DNA of 42,819 nucleotides from the NCBI RefSeq assembly GCF_029210485.1, contig NZ_JARGET010000006.1, positions 1-42,819 of the forward strand, in the 5' to 3' direction. Position numbers and translations under genes: made by a program. Of this stretch, positions 24,060 to 33,886 are shown one piece after another (position 1 is the first letter of the stretch; the number at the start of each line of letters is the position of its first letter). Below the pieces are notes generated by a model. It did no database searches. It saw nothing but the letters and a program-made list of their open reading frames with translations, and had not been told where the DNA came from. This DNA comes from Hoeflea sp. YIM 152468. Lineage in GTDB: Bacteria > Pseudomonadota > Alphaproteobacteria > Rhizobiales > Rhizobiaceae.

Positions 24060-26564
24060 ATGGCCCAGGCAGATCGCACAGACCCTGAACAGGCAACAGC
24101 CGCTCCCGGCGGCAGCCGCACTCGCCAGCCGCTGACAGTGCATGCCCCGGAAATGCTGCCTTTGGCGCGCCATCCGCAGCGGTTGACCATGCCGGCGCGC
24201 AACCGGCGTTATCTCGATCAGCTATGGCGGGCGCTGGCAGAGGGACGGCGCCAGGAATCTGGTCACGGAGTGGCCTTCCTGTTTGTGCCGGTGGCGATGG
24301 GCGCAGGAGCGGGGCTGTATTATGCTGCCCCGGCAGATCCGCCGCCGCTTGCCATCGCTGCCGTCCTGGCTGTCGCCGTGTGTGTGTATCTGCTTTCCAG
24401 ACAAAACCATCGCACCGCCGCGCGTGCCGCATCGTTTGCCGGCGCGCTGTGTGCAGGCGCGCTTGCCGCCGTGATTGAGGCGCGGGATGTTCCGGTTTTG
24501 CTCGATTCAGATGTGACGACCCACATCACCGGGACCGTCGAGGCCCGCGAATTCGATCCCGATGGCCGGGTGCGGTATCTGCTCGGGCTGTCTGCCACCT
24601 CAGATCCGCGCCTGAGACGGCCGCCACAGCGGGTGCGGGTCACAGCGCGCAGCGCGCATGATCCGGCGCCGATTGGCGCCGTCATCGCCGGACGGGCGCG
24701 GTTGTCCTCTCCCTCCGGCCCGGTGCTGCCGGGAGGCTATGACTATGCCTTTCGGGCCTATATCGATCGCATTGGAGCGCATGGCTATTTCTATCAGGCG
24801 CCGGCAAGACTTGATCCTTCGGGTGCACCGGATGGACGGGCTGCCGGTGCGGCCGATTCCTTCCGGCTTGCGCTGCGCACGGTCCGGGAGCAGATATCCG
24901 CCCGGATCCGTCATGTGCTGCCCGGTGATCGCGGCGGGATTGCCGCGGCCCTCGCCGTATCGGACCGGCGCGGCATTTCCAGAGCAACCGTGGATGCGCT
25001 GCGCGCCACCGGGCTTGCGCATATCCTGGCGATTTCGGGCCTGCACATGGCGCTTGCCGCCGGCACGCTCTACATCGTCATCCGCAAGGGGCTGGCCCTG
25101 TTTCCTGTGCTGGTGGAAGCCTTTGCGGTCAAGAAGCTGGCCGCCGTCGGCGCCATGCTCACCGCCACCGCCTATCTTCTGATCTCCGGCGGCAGCGTGT
25201 CCACCCAGCGGGCCTGGATCATGCTCACCGTCATGCTGTTCGCCGTTATTGCCGACCGGCCGGCGCTGACCATGCGCAATGTGGCGCTCGCGGCAATCGT
25301 CATCATAGTGATCTCGCCGTCGGCCGTGACGGGCCCGGGGTTTCAGATGTCCTTTGCCGCCACCGCAGCGCTGATCTCGGCCTATGCGGCGATCGCCGGC
25401 TTTCTCGGCCGCCAGGCCGGTTCACCCAAAATCCCGCACGCGCGGTCAGCCCTGCTGCGCTGGAGCGGCGTCATGATCAAGGGGCTGATTGGCCTTGGCC
25501 TCACATCGCTGGTCGCGGGGCTGGCAACCGGACTGTTCTCGGCCCATCATTTCCACCGGGTGGCGGGATACGGACTTCTGGCCAATCTCATGGCCATGCC
25601 GCTGGTGACCTTCGTGGTGATGCCTGCCGGGTTGCTGGCTCTTCTATTGATGCCGTTCGGGCTTGACCAATGGCCGCTGCGCCTGATGGGGCAGGGGCTC
25701 GAGGGGGTCATTGCCGTCGCCCGCCATGTCGATGCTCTGGGCGGCGACATCCATGTCGGACAGGTGCCAGTGCAGGCCACGCTGATCGCCGGTGCCGGGT
25801 TTGTGGTTCTGGTGTTGTTGCGCAGCTGGTTGCGGTTTGGCGGCGTCGTGCTGCTGGGTCTCGGTGCTGTGCTGGCCCGGCCCCCCTTTGCTGCGCCCGG
25901 GCCCGACATGCTGGTCAGCGAAGACGCAGATCTTGTCGCCCTTGCCGGGCCGGCGACCCTGGCCAGCAACTCGGTCCGGCCCTCGGCATTCGTGTTCGGG
26001 CAATGGCAGACAGCCCTGCACGGCAGGCCGCACGCCGCGCCGGTCGTTCACAAACGGCCCGAGACCTCCCGGGAGGGCGCGGTGGATGGGGCCGAAGCCA
26101 GGGCGCACTCTCCACCCCCAGCTGCCATCGCGGCAACGCTTGATCACCTGTTGGCCGCCGCGGCACAGCAGCCCTCGCGCTTTCAGTGTGCCGGCCGCGG
26201 TCTGTGCGCGGCGGTGCACAAGCAGGCAAAGATCCTGGCGATTGACCAGGCCGCTTACATCGGTGCGGCCTGCGACCGGGCCGATCTGGTGATTGTGGCG
26301 ATCCCGGTGCATATGCGCATCTGCCGTTCGGGCGCCACGCTGGTCACATCGCGCAGCTTGCGGCGCACCGGTGCGCTGGCAATCCGGATTGATCCGAACA
26401 CAACAGCCCCGCAAGCCGCGTCCACGGATGCGGCCGGAAGCGCGGCGAGACCGGAATTTCAGATCCGCACCGCACTTGCGGGTGTCCTCCGCCCCTGGAC
26501 CATTCAGCGCTACTACAACTGGCGCACCGGCGCCTACGACCTGCCGGATAGGCAAAATCGCTAA
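24060..26564 (+). CDS. comEC: ComEC/Rec2 family DNA-uptake channel protein
   Basis: An 834-residue membrane protein. The N-terminal part contains membrane segments and a soluble DUF4131-like domain (around GTVEAREFDPDGRVRYLLG). The central Competence domain has the typical stretch LAHILAISGLHMALAAGTLY and further membrane helices up to about residue 620. ComEC carries single-stranded DNA across the inner membrane in natural transformation. The C-terminal region corresponds to the metallo-beta-lactamase-like domain, but I see no HxHxDH metal motif, so nuclease activity there is doubtful. ATG 24060 follows GAGG; the frame is open for 237 nt further upstream but without a good start signal. Convergent with lexA. 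Confidence 0.9.
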   Translation: MAQADRTDPEQATAAPGGSRTRQPLTVHAPEMLPLARHPQRLTMPARNRRYLDQLWRALAEGRRQESGHGVAFLFVPVAMGAGAGLYYAAPADPPPLAIAAVLAVAVCVYLLSRQNHRTAARAASFAGALCAGALAAVIEARDVPVLLDSDVTTHITGTVEAREFDPDGRVRYLLGLSATSDPRLRRPPQRVRVTARSAHDPAPIGAVIAGRARLSSPSGPVLPGGYDYAFRAYIDRIGAHGYFYQAPARLDPSGAPDGRAAGAADSFRLALRTVREQISARIRHVLPGDRGGIAAALAVSDRRGISRATVDALRATGLAHILAISGLHMALAAGTLYIVIRKGLALFPVLVEAFAVKKLAAVGAMLTATAYLLISGGSVSTQRAWIMLTVMLFAVIADRPALTMRNVALAAIVIIVISPSAVTGPGFQMSFAATAALISAYAAIAGFLGRQAGSPKIPHARSALLRWSGVMIKGLIGLGLTSLVAGLATGLFSAHHFHRVAGYGLLANLMAMPLVTFVVMPAGLLALLLMPFGLDQWPLRLMGQGLEGVIAVARHVDALGGDIHVGQVPVQATLIAGAGFVVLVLLRSWLRFGGVVLLGLGAVLARPPFAAPGPDMLVSEDADLVALAGPATLASNSVRPSAFVFGQWQTALHGRPHAAPVVHKRPETSREGAVDGAEARAHSPPPAAIAATLDHLLAAAAQQPSRFQCAGRGLCAAVHKQAKILAIDQAAYIGAACDRADLVIVAIPVHMRICRSGATLVTSRSLRRTGALAIRIDPNTTAPQAASTDAAGSAARPEFQIRTALAGVLRPWTIQRYYNWRTGAYDLPDRQNR

Positions 26565-26611
26565 GCCGCACAGGCGGGACTGCCAAAGGTCCGGCAGAAA
26601 GCCGGAGACGC

Positions 26612-27328
26612 TTAGTGGTAGCGACGGATCAGACCGACCAGCTTGCCCTGAACCTTGACCCGGTCGGGGCCGAAAATGCGGGTTTCGTAGTTGGGATTGG
26701 CGGCCTCGAGCGCGATCGACGCGCCCTTGCGGCGAAACCGCTTCAGCGTGGCTTCCTCGTCGTCGACCAGGGCCACGATGATGTCGCCAGGGCTGGCGGT
26801 CGAGATGTTGCGGATCAGCACGGTGTCACCGTCGAAGATGCCGGCGTCGATCATCGAATCGCCTTTGACCTCCAGCGCATAATGCTCGCCGGTGCCGAGC
26901 ATCTCGGCCGGCACGGTGATGTTGTGGGTGATGTTCTGGATCGCCGAGATCGGCACACCGGCGGCGATGCGGCCCATCATCGGCACTTCCGTCATCTGCG
27001 CCGCCTCGTCATTGGCCGGTTCGGCGCGGCGCACCGGTTCGGGCTGTTTGCCCTGACCGCCTTCGATCACGCTTGGCGAGAATCCGCGCCGCGGCTGCAG
27101 ATTGGCCTGGTAGCTGTCGGGCAGCTTGATGACTTCCAGAGCCCGTGCCCGGTTGGGCAGCCTGCGGATGAAGCCACGCTCCTCAAGCGCCGTGATCAAC
27201 CGGTGAATACCGGATTTCGAGGCCAGATTGAGCGCATCCTTCATCTCGTCGAAGGATGGCGGAATGCCGCTTTCCTTCATCCGTTCGGTGATGAAAAGAA
27301 GCAGTTCGTGCTGTTTGCGCGTCAACAT
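26612..27328 (-). CDS. lexA: SOS repressor LexA
   Basis: The protein (238 aa) has an N-terminal winged helix-turn-helix ([19 protein letters not shown] onward, [20 protein letters not shown]) and a C-terminal S24 peptidase domain. The self-cleavage site is Ala123-Gly124 in GRIAAGVPI; Ser158 in KGDSMID and Lys196 in ATLKRF are the catalytic dyad. The linker between the domains is longer than in E. coli LexA, as usual in alphaproteobacteria. RecA-stimulated cleavage relieves repression of DNA-repair genes. ATG 27328 was chosen because the family starts with MLTRKQ; an upstream in-frame start adds 15 non-conserved residues. An SOS box lies 66 nt upstream. Confidence 0.97.
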   Translation of the reverse strand: MLTRKQHELLLFITERMKESGIPPSFDEMKDALNLASKSGIHRLITALEERGFIRRLPNRARALEVIKLPDSYQANLQPRRGFSPSVIEGGQGKQPEPVRRAEPANDEAAQMTEVPMMGRIAAGVPISAIQNITHNITVPAEMLGTGEHYALEVKGDSMIDAGIFDGDTVLIRNISTASPGDIIVALVDDEEATLKRFRRKGASIALEAANPNYETRIFGPDRVKVQGKLVGLIRRYH

Positions 27329-27393
27329 GATTGCGGTACCCCGGTTGCCGGCCCGGTAGCCGGATTGAAACAAAACCAGAACTCAGCTAGCAT

Positions 27394-27408
27394 GTTCCAT
27401 ATGTGTTC
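27394..27408. promoter_or_regulatory. alphaproteobacterial SOS box (LexA operator) upstream of lexA
   Basis: GTTC (27394-27397), seven bases CATATGT, and GTTC (27405-27408) form exactly the direct repeat GTTC-N7-GTTC that LexA binds in Rhizobiales. Its place in the short region upstream of lexA points to autoregulation of lexA. Confidence 0.85.
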
Positions 27409-27438
27409 CGCAAGTCGTAAAGAAACAATGAAGGAACA

Positions 27439-28650
27439 TCAGGGGCGCAAAACAAGCACATCGCAAACACTGCCTGCCGGTGCCGGTGGCGCGAAAGGCG
27501 GCCGGATGATCAGGCAATGGGCATCGGCAAACACCTTCATCAGCGAGGAATCCTGTTGCCCGGAAGGGGTGGCGGTCATTTGCCCGTCGCGGCCCGTTGC
27601 CAGGCTGCCGCGGAGATAGTCCTGACGCAGGTCGTTTTCTGGCAAGTCTTTGGAAAGAATGGCACTTTTAATGCGATCCGGGTCCGGACGCCCACCCAGA
27701 CGCGTGAGCAGCGGCTCTAAAAACAAATGCCCGCACACCAGGCTCGATGCAGGGTTTCCGGGCAGTCCCAGCACGCGCATCCTGCCGAGTTTTCCCGACA
27801 TCAGCGGCTTGCCCGGGCGCATCGCGATCTTCCAGAAATCGAGCGCCATGCCGCGCCCCGTCATCGCCTCTTGCACCAGGTCATGATCGCCGACCGAGGC
27901 GCCACCGATCGTCACCAGCACGTCTGCCTCGTGGGCAATGGCCGAATCAAGTGCTTCGTCCAGCGCTTCCATCCGGTCGGCGGCAATGCCGAGATCGAGC
28001 ACCACCGCGCCGGCGCCGCGTGCCAGTGCGGCCACGCCGAAGCTGTTGGAGGCGATGATCTGTCCCGGCCCGAGCGTCTGGCCGGGCAGCCGCAATTCGT
28101 CGCCGGTGGCCAGAATCGCCACCTTGGGTCTGCGCACAACCGGGAGCGTCGCATGGTTCATGGCGGCAGCGAAGGTGATGGCGCCGGCGTCGAGCAGCCG
28201 CCCGGCAGCCAGCCCGGTCCTGCCTTCGGTGAAGTCGATTCCGGCGTCACGGATATGGCGGCCCGGAACCGGCGTCTCGTTGATCCGCACGGTTCCGCCT
28301 GCGAGCGGGTCGACGACTTCCTGGATGACGATCGCATCGGCGCCTTGGGGCAGCGGCGCGCCGGTGAAGATGCGGATTGCCGCGCCGGCGTCGAGCGCTC
28401 CGTCAAAGCCGTGCCCGGCAGCCGATTCGCCTTGCAGCCGCAGGATGGCGCCCGCCTGCGCCTCTTCGGCCCGCACCGCATAGCCATCCATGGCGGAGGC
28501 GGCAAACGGCGGGTGGGTGCGACGCGCCATCAGGTCACGTGCCAGCACCCGGTCAAAGGTTTCGGCCAGCGGCAGCATCTCCGGCTCGCCCGATGCCGCT
28601 GCGCCCTCAAGGATGCGCTCCAGCGCTTCGTTTACCGGAATCAGTGCCAT
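27439..28650 (-). CDS. moeA: molybdopterin molybdotransferase MoeA
   Basis: A 403-residue MoeA. The N-terminus ALIPVNEALERIL leads to HPPFAASAMDGYAVRAEEA, then GAPLPQGADAIVIQE, ATGDELRLPGQTLGPGQI, TIGGASVGDHDLVQEA and LPGNPASS, all hallmark blocks. It inserts molybdenum into adenylated molybdopterin to make the Mo cofactor. It lies 12 nt downstream of moaC, so the two are cotranscribed with trpD-trpC. Some molybdoenzyme must exist elsewhere in the genome; none is in the window. Confidence 0.97.
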   Translation of the reverse strand: MALIPVNEALERILEGAAASGEPEMLPLAETFDRVLARDLMARRTHPPFAASAMDGYAVRAEEAQAGAILRLQGESAAGHGFDGALDAGAAIRIFTGAPLPQGADAIVIQEVVDPLAGGTVRINETPVPGRHIRDAGIDFTEGRTGLAAGRLLDAGAITFAAAMNHATLPVVRRPKVAILATGDELRLPGQTLGPGQIIASNSFGVAALARGAGAVVLDLGIAADRMEALDEALDSAIAHEADVLVTIGGASVGDHDLVQEAMTGRGMALDFWKIAMRPGKPLMSGKLGRMRVLGLPGNPASSLVCGHLFLEPLLTRLGGRPDPDRIKSAILSKDLPENDLRQDYLRGSLATGRDGQMTATPSGQQDSSLMKVFADAHCLIIRPPFAPPAPAGSVCDVLVLRP

Positions 28651-28662
28651 CAGTCGTGTCCT

Positions 28663-29157
28663 TCAGGTGGTGGCGGTCCAGTCGCCCGATTTGCCGCCGG
28701 ATTTGGCCCGCACCCGGATGCCGCTGATCTCCATGCCGCGGTCCACCGCCTTGGCCATGTCGTAAATGGTCAGGCAAGCCACTGACGCCGCCGTCAGCGC
28801 TTCCATCTCGACGCCGGTCTTGCCGGTCAGCTTGGCCAGGGCGCGCACGCGCAGGCCGGGCAGGGCCTCGTCAGCTTCGATGTCGACGCTGACCTTGGTC
28901 AATGCCAGCGGATGGCACAGCGGAATGAGATTGGCCGTCTGCTTGGCCGCCATGATCCCGGCAATGCGCGCCGCGCCGATCACATCGCCTTTTTTCACAT
29001 TGCCGGCGAGGATCAGCGTCAGGGTCTCGGGCAGCATTCGCACATGCGCTTCGGCCTCGGCAATACGCACCGTGTCGGCCTTGTCGCCGACATCGACCAT
29101 CGCCGCCGAACCGTCTTCGGCAAGATGCGTCAACCGGGGTTCAGGGGTGTCAGCCAT
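28663..29157 (-). CDS. moaC: cyclic pyranopterin monophosphate synthase MoaC
   Basis: The 164-residue protein has the MoaC blocks [38 protein letters not shown], and the C-terminal KSGGKSGDW. MoaC works after MoaA in making cyclic pyranopterin monophosphate, the first stage of molybdenum cofactor synthesis. One base separates its start from the trpC stop, so the trp and mo genes are one operon. Confidence 0.98.
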   Translation of the reverse strand: MADTPEPRLTHLAEDGSAAMVDVGDKADTVRIAEAEAHVRMLPETLTLILAGNVKKGDVIGAARIAGIMAAKQTANLIPLCHPLALTKVSVDIEADEALPGLRVRALAKLTGKTGVEMEALTAASVACLTIYDMAKAVDRGMEISGIRVRAKSGGKSGDWTATT

Positions 29158-29158
29158 G

Positions 29159-29974
29159 TCAACGGGCCTCGGCGATTGCGGTTTCGCCCGTCAGCAGTTG
29201 CCTGGTCGCCGCCGTCACATCGGTCTGGCGCATCAGGCTTTCGCCAACCAGGAATGTCGAAATTCCGCACTTGGCCAGCCGGGTGCAGTCAGCATGCGAA
29301 CCGATGCCGCTTTCACCGACCAGAAGACGGCCTTCGGGCACCATGTCCGCCAGCCTCTCGGAATTGCTCAGCGACACCTCGAACGTTCGCAGATTGCGGT
29401 TGTTGACGCCAATCAACCGGCTGTCGAGTTTCAGCGCCCGTTCCATCTCGGCTTCGTCATGCACTTCGATCAGCGCCGCCATACCCAGCCCGTGGGCTTC
29501 GTCCTCGAGCCGTTTGGCGTCCTCATCGTCCAGTGACGCCATGATGATCAGGATCGCGTCAGCGCCCCAGGCGCGGGCTTCGTGCACCTGGTAGGTGTCG
29601 AACATGAAATCCTTGCGCAGGGCGGGCAGCGCGCAGGCGGCCTTTGCCGCGGTCAGAAATTCCGGCGCGCCCTGAAACGACGGCGCATCGGTGAGCACCG
29701 ACAGACAGGCAGCTCCGCCCGCCGCATAGGCTTTGGCCAGCGAGGGCGGATCAAAATCGCCCCGAATCAGCCCTTTCGACGGGCTTGCCTTCTTGATTTC
29801 GGCAATCAGCGCATAGCCGCCGGCTGCGTGCCTGGCCTCGATCGCGCCGATGAAATCGCGCGGGCTTTCCATGTCCCGGGCCTTGGCCCGGATGTCGGCC
29901 AACGGGATGGCTGCCTTAGCGGCGGTGATCTCGTCGCGCTTGTAGGCCTCGATTCGTGTCAGAATGTCGCTCAT
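29159..29974 (-). CDS. trpC: indole-3-glycerol phosphate synthase
   Basis: A 271-residue TIM-barrel enzyme: [18 protein letters not shown] at the N-terminus, [19 protein letters not shown] with the catalytic lysines, [44 protein letters not shown] and [10 protein letters not shown]. It closes the indole ring in tryptophan synthesis. The start ATG 29974 gives the family's usual N-terminus; an upstream in-frame extension to 30004 overlaps the end of trpD. Four bases separate it from trpD. Confidence 0.98.
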   Translation of the reverse strand: MSDILTRIEAYKRDEITAAKAAIPLADIRAKARDMESPRDFIGAIEARHAAGGYALIAEIKKASPSKGLIRGDFDPPSLAKAYAAGGAACLSVLTDAPSFQGAPEFLTAAKAACALPALRKDFMFDTYQVHEARAWGADAILIIMASLDDEDAKRLEDEAHGLGMAALIEVHDEAEMERALKLDSRLIGVNNRNLRTFEVSLSNSERLADMVPEGRLLVGESGIGSHADCTRLAKCGISTFLVGESLMRQTDVTAATRQLLTGETAIAEAR

Positions 29975-29978
29975 GGTG

Positions 29979-31013
29979 TCAGCCTGCCTTCGGTGCCGGG
30001 GCATGGGCTTGCGACACGCTGATCAGCGTGTCGAGCGCCGCCAGCGCTGCGCCACTGTCGAGCGATTGCGCCGCCAGCCCGATCGCCTCCATAAGGGTGC
30101 CCGCCCTGCCGGCCACCACCAGCCCGCCGGCGGCATTGAGCAGCGCAATGTCGCGGTAGGCGTTCTTCTCGCCTTCGAGCACACGCTTGAGGGCTGCGGC
30201 ATTATATAGGCCGTCGCCACCTTTGAGCAGATCAATCGGCACCCGTTGCAGCCCCAGCTCTTCCGGCGTCGTGTCAAAGCGGGTGAACTTGCCGTCCGCA
30301 AGCGCCACCACCTGGGTCAGGCCGGTGGTGGTCATCTCGTCCAGACCGTCGCCATGCACCACCCAGACCGTTTCCGAACCCAGATCACGCAGCACCTGGG
30401 CCAGCGGGTCGAGCCAATGCGGCGAGAACACGCCGAGAAGCTGCCGTTTCACCCCGGCCGGATTGGACAGCGGGCCGAGCAGGTTGAAGATCGTGCGGGT
30501 GCCGAGTTCCACCCGGCTGGGGCCGACATGGCGCATCGCCGAATGATGCGCCGGGGCGAACATGAAGCCGACGCCGGCTTCGGCGATGCAGGCCGAGATC
30601 CCCTTGGGGTCGAGTTCCAGCGACACACCGAGTGCTGCAAGCGAATCCGCGGCACCGGATTTTGACGACAGGGCCCGGTTGCCATGCTTGGCCACCTTGA
30701 CCCCGGCGCCGGCGATGATGAAGGCGGCAGCCGTGGAGACGTTGTAGGTGCCCGAGGCATCGCCACCGGTGCCGACAATGTCGATCGCATCGGACGGGGC
30801 CGAGACCGGCAGCATCTTCTCGCGCATCACGCTGACGGCGCCATAGAGCTCGTCGACGCTTTCGCCGCGCACCCTGAGCGCCATCAGGAAGCCGCCGATC
30901 TGCGACGGGGTGGCATCGCCCGACATCATCACGCCGAAGGCCGAACGCGCGTCATCGCGGTCGAGCGCCTCGCCAGCAGCCACCTTGGCAATGAATGACT
31001 TCAGATCAGCCAT
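29979..31013 (-). CDS. trpD: anthranilate phosphoribosyltransferase
   Basis: A 344-residue Trp[21 protein letters not shown] binds [24 protein letters not shown] and [18 protein letters not shown] are the anthranilate-side blocks. It attaches phosphoribose to anthranilate. First of the trpD-trpC-moaC-moeA run, about 30 nt downstream of the PpiD-like gene, so that gene may be the first of the operon. Confidence 0.98.
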   Translation of the reverse strand: MADLKSFIAKVAAGEALDRDDARSAFGVMMSGDATPSQIGGFLMALRVRGESVDELYGAVSVMREKMLPVSAPSDAIDIVGTGGDASGTYNVSTAAAFIIAGAGVKVAKHGNRALSSKSGAADSLAALGVSLELDPKGISACIAEAGVGFMFAPAHHSAMRHVGPSRVELGTRTIFNLLGPLSNPAGVKRQLLGVFSPHWLDPLAQVLRDLGSETVWVVHGDGLDEMTTTGLTQVVALADGKFTRFDTTPEELGLQRVPIDLLKGGDGLYNAAALKRVLEGEKNAYRDIALLNAAGGLVVAGRAGTLMEAIGLAAQSLDSGAALAALDTLISVSQAHAPAPKAG

Positions 31014-31043
31014 GTTGGTTCGGCTCCCCGTCTCCGTTGGGCA

Positions 31044-32933
31044 TCAAAACGCCAGGGCCCGCTCGGCCAGAGCCCGGTTGACCGAAACTCCGTAATCTGA
31101 CTGCAGGCGGCCCACCATCTGGTCCAGTATATCATCGGCGATCCGCTGCGAGACCTGGGCCCGCTGTTCAGGCGAAACCGAACCGGCCGTCACCGTCGAC
31201 GCCTCATCCACCGCCTTGACCTTGAGCAGGATCTTGTTGTCGCCCGATGCGTCATTGGCGACTTCCACCAGTCCCGAAGGGCCCGAGAAGGCAGAGGCAA
31301 CCGCCGCCTCGCCAAACACCGCGTCGGCATCCTGGCGCGACAACCCGTATTTGGTTTCAACCGCGACCGACAGTTCCTCGGCGATGGTCGCCATGTCCGC
31401 ACCCTTGCTCAGCCGGTCCTTCATCTCCGTGGCCTTGGCGCCCAGTGCCTCGATGGTCTTTTCCGCTGTCCAGTCGGCAATCGCCTGATCGCGGACTTCA
31501 TCGAGCGTCCGGTCGCGGGCAGGGGTGATGCCGGCCACCTCGAACCAGATAAAGCCGTCGGTCCCCAGGTTGAGCGGTGGCGTCTCGACTTCGATCTCGG
31601 CCTCGAAGGCTTCGCGCAGCAGGGTCTGGCTTTCGGGGATGTCGCGCACGATCGTGCCGTCGGGAGCACTGCCGCTGCGGTCGATCGCCTCGATCGTGAC
31701 CGGCGTCAGCTTCTGTTGTGCCGCAGCTTCCTCCAGTGTCATGCCGCCGGCGCGGGCGTCTTCATAGGCATCATGCACGTCAAGCAGCACCTGTGCGGCT
31801 TCCGCCAGCGCCAGTTGCTCACGGATTTCAGGCTCGGCTTCGGCAAAGCTTTTCGACGATTCGGGCGTGATCTCGGCCACGCGCAGGATCACCGGGCCAA
31901 ACTGTCCGTCGACCACCGGCGTGGTGCCGCCGGCCTCGGAGACCGCAAACACGGCGTCGGCCAGCGATTGGTCCGGCACGGCGCTTTTGCCAAAACTGCC
32001 GATCCGCACATCGGCCGGCTTGCGGCCCTGTTCGGCGATCAAATCGTCAAAGCTCTTGCCGCTGGCAAGCGCGGCTGCAGCCGCATCGGCGGCCGCGCGG
32101 TCGGCGAAGACCAACTGGTCGATGGTGCGGGTTTCCGGCGTGGTGTAACGGTCCTTGCGCGCCTCGTAATCGGCCCGCGCCGCTTCCGCGGTGATCGCGG
32201 CAGGATCGGCAATGTCCTCGCCCTCCAGCTTGACATAGGTGATCTTGCGGTATTCGGGAGCGGCGTATCTGGTCTTGTTGTCCTCAAACCAGTTCGCAAG
32301 CTCGCTGTCGCTGGGGGCTGCAACCGGGTCGATGCTGGACTTGGTCAGAAGCAGATAATCGACATCGCGGGTTTCGGCCTCGTATTGCGCCATCGCCTTG
32401 ATCAGCGCATCGGGCGCGGAAAAACCGTCCGAGACCGCTTCGACGATCTGGGTCCGGATCGCGACCTGTCCTCGGCTCTTGAGGTAATCTTCCTCGCTCA
32501 TCCCGACCGAACTCAGCACCCGGCGGAAATTGCTGCGGTCGAAGCGGCCGTTGAAATCGTGGAAGGCCGGATCTTCGGCAATCAGCGCTGCGAGCCGGTC
32601 GTCCGACAGCCCCAGATTCATCGCGCGCGCCTGTTCATCGAGCAATGCGCCGGCAATAAGCTGCGAATAGACCTGGTTTTCGACACCGAAGGCGCGGGCC
32701 TGTTCGGTGGTCAGCCGCTGGCCGATCTGCCGTCCCACCACCGCGACCTGCCGGTCATAGGCAAGGCGGAACTCGTTGGGGCCGACAACGGTTTCGCCCA
32801 CGGTGATCACCGCGGTGCTGCCGTCGTTGAGGATCGATCCGGAAATGCCCCACACGCCGAACGACGCCACCAGCACGATCAGAAGAAGTTTGGCGACCCA
32901 GCTCTTGGCGCCCCTACGCAAAATATCAAGCAT
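31044..32933 (-). CDS. PpiD-like periplasmic foldase / peptidylprolyl isomerase with SurA-type N-terminal domain
   Basis: A 629-residue protein anchored by one N-terminal membrane helix (about residues 15-32, AKLLLIVLVASFGVWGISG), with a SurA_N-like helical domain after it (FRLAYDRQVAVVGRQIGQRL and the following helices), a parvulin-like middle region that looks divergent, and a helical C-terminus. PpiD proteins assist proteins leaving the Sec translocon. ATG 32933 follows AGGAG; a TTG three bases upstream is unlikely. It lies next to the trp genes in the order common in Rhizobiales. Whether the parvulin domain is active cannot be judged by eye. Confidence 0.93.
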   Translation of the reverse strand: MLDILRRGAKSWVAKLLLIVLVASFGVWGISGSILNDGSTAVITVGETVVGPNEFRLAYDRQVAVVGRQIGQRLTTEQARAFGVENQVYSQLIAGALLDEQARAMNLGLSDDRLAALIAEDPAFHDFNGRFDRSNFRRVLSSVGMSEEDYLKSRGQVAIRTQIVEAVSDGFSAPDALIKAMAQYEAETRDVDYLLLTKSSIDPVAAPSDSELANWFEDNKTRYAAPEYRKITYVKLEGEDIADPAAITAEAARADYEARKDRYTTPETRTIDQLVFADRAAADAAAAALASGKSFDDLIAEQGRKPADVRIGSFGKSAVPDQSLADAVFAVSEAGGTTPVVDGQFGPVILRVAEITPESSKSFAEAEPEIREQLALAEAAQVLLDVHDAYEDARAGGMTLEEAAAQQKLTPVTIEAIDRSGSAPDGTIVRDIPESQTLLREAFEAEIEVETPPLNLGTDGFIWFEVAGITPARDRTLDEVRDQAIADWTAEKTIEALGAKATEMKDRLSKGADMATIAEELSVAVETKYGLSRQDADAVFGEAAVASAFSGPSGLVEVANDASGDNKILLKVKAVDEASTVTAGSVSPEQRAQVSQRIADDILDQMVGRLQSDYGVSVNRALAERALAF

Positions 32934-33230
32934 CAAAGCTCCTGCGGCATGTTCAGTCTTGGCTGCGATCGGGCATCTGGCCGGACCCGCAGACCTCTCA
33001 ACGCCTCCTTTAGACCAAAGCTTGGACGAAATGAAGAGTGAGCCGGGCGATTACATCACCCTGGCGGGTTGCCGGTTCGGCCGGACCAGGGCCGCAGGCG
33101 TGCGCGATGCGCCTGAGCGATAAAAATATCACGCGCGGGCCTGGCTGGCCAATTGACACTTGCTGCGGGCAGGCGGATCGTTCTTGCTCCGACGGATTTC
33201 CCGGCCGGCGTCATACACGGGGTAAATCGC
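32934..33230. promoter_or_regulatory. divergent intergenic region between the PpiD-like gene and the small secreted-protein gene
   Basis: About 300 nt without a credible gene. TTGACA, a perfect -35 hexamer, is at 33153-33158 on the plus strand, but the bases 17 nt downstream (GATCGT) are a poor -10. The region must hold the promoter for ppiD-trpD-trpC-moaC-moeA on the minus strand; I could not pick it out. Confidence 0.3.
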
Positions 33231-33590
33231 ATGAAAAACATGATTTTGATTTGTCTTGCAGCAATATTGGGCATGGGCGGCGCTGCGCAGGCGGATGTCG
33301 TCACCGGCACCTACACGGTTGAGGGGACCAATCTCGACGGCAGCCGTTATGGCGGCACCGCCAGAATTGAACTCAGTTCGGAGACGACCTGCCACATTCA
33401 CTGGAGCACGGGAAGCGAATCCGACGGGATCTGCATGCTTTATGACAACGCCTTTGCCGCAGGCTACGTGTTTGAAACCGGCGGCGTCGGGCTGGTGGTC
33501 TACCAGGTGATGGAGGACGGCACGCTTGAGGGGGCATGGACCATTGACGGCCAGTCCGGTTCGGGCACGGAGACATTGACCCCGCAATGA
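33231..33590 (+). CDS. small secreted protein of unknown function, 119 aa
   Basis: ATG 33231, with GGGG upstream, gives a short signal peptide (MKNMILICLAAILGMGGAAQ, cut likely after AQA). The mature part of about 100 residues is beta-strand-like and glycine-rich, with DGSRYGGTARIELSSETTCH, a second Cys in DGICMLYD, and a repetitive end GTLEGAWTIDGQSGSGTETL. The two cysteines may pair. I recall similar small periplasmic proteins in Rhizobiales but no function. First of three plus-strand genes between ppiD and tpiA. Confidence 0.82.
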   Translation: MKNMILICLAAILGMGGAAQADVVTGTYTVEGTNLDGSRYGGTARIELSSETTCHIHWSTGSESDGICMLYDNAFAAGYVFETGGVGLVVYQVMEDGTLEGAWTIDGQSGSGTETLTPQ

Positions 33591-33886
33591 TAAAGGGCTG
33601 AACGGCCGGTTTGGCGCCGGTTGTTCCTGTCTCAAGGCCGATGGCCAGACCCCGGTGGTTCGTCGGGTTGGGCAATGTGGAGCCGTCGGGTTCCCATGCG
33701 CAACTTGCGCGGCACTGGTTCAGGCGCCCATGCCCGGCCGCGGGTCCTTGTTCGCGAGCATCATCGATCCAAGATCGCAGCTCAACGCGCAGCGGCACCG
33801 GCCGGGCAGTCACCGCGATGACAACTTTTTCCTGACGGCTTTTTATTCTAAGACACTCGCTGCCGCATCCGGCACGGGATCCAGAT
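33591..33886 (+). other. intergenic region with no gene seen
   Basis: Nearly 300 nt before the antiporter gene. Open frames here have neither ribosome-binding sites nor the expected codon bias. CGGGA shortly before 33887 may serve the antiporter start. No clear terminator with a T-run was found. Confidence 0.4.

Noticed and set aside
31716-33041. 441-residue plus-strand open frame opposite the PpiD-like gene
   Set aside because: Antisense to a gene with a clear signal anchor and domain structure; composition is that of a mirror frame.
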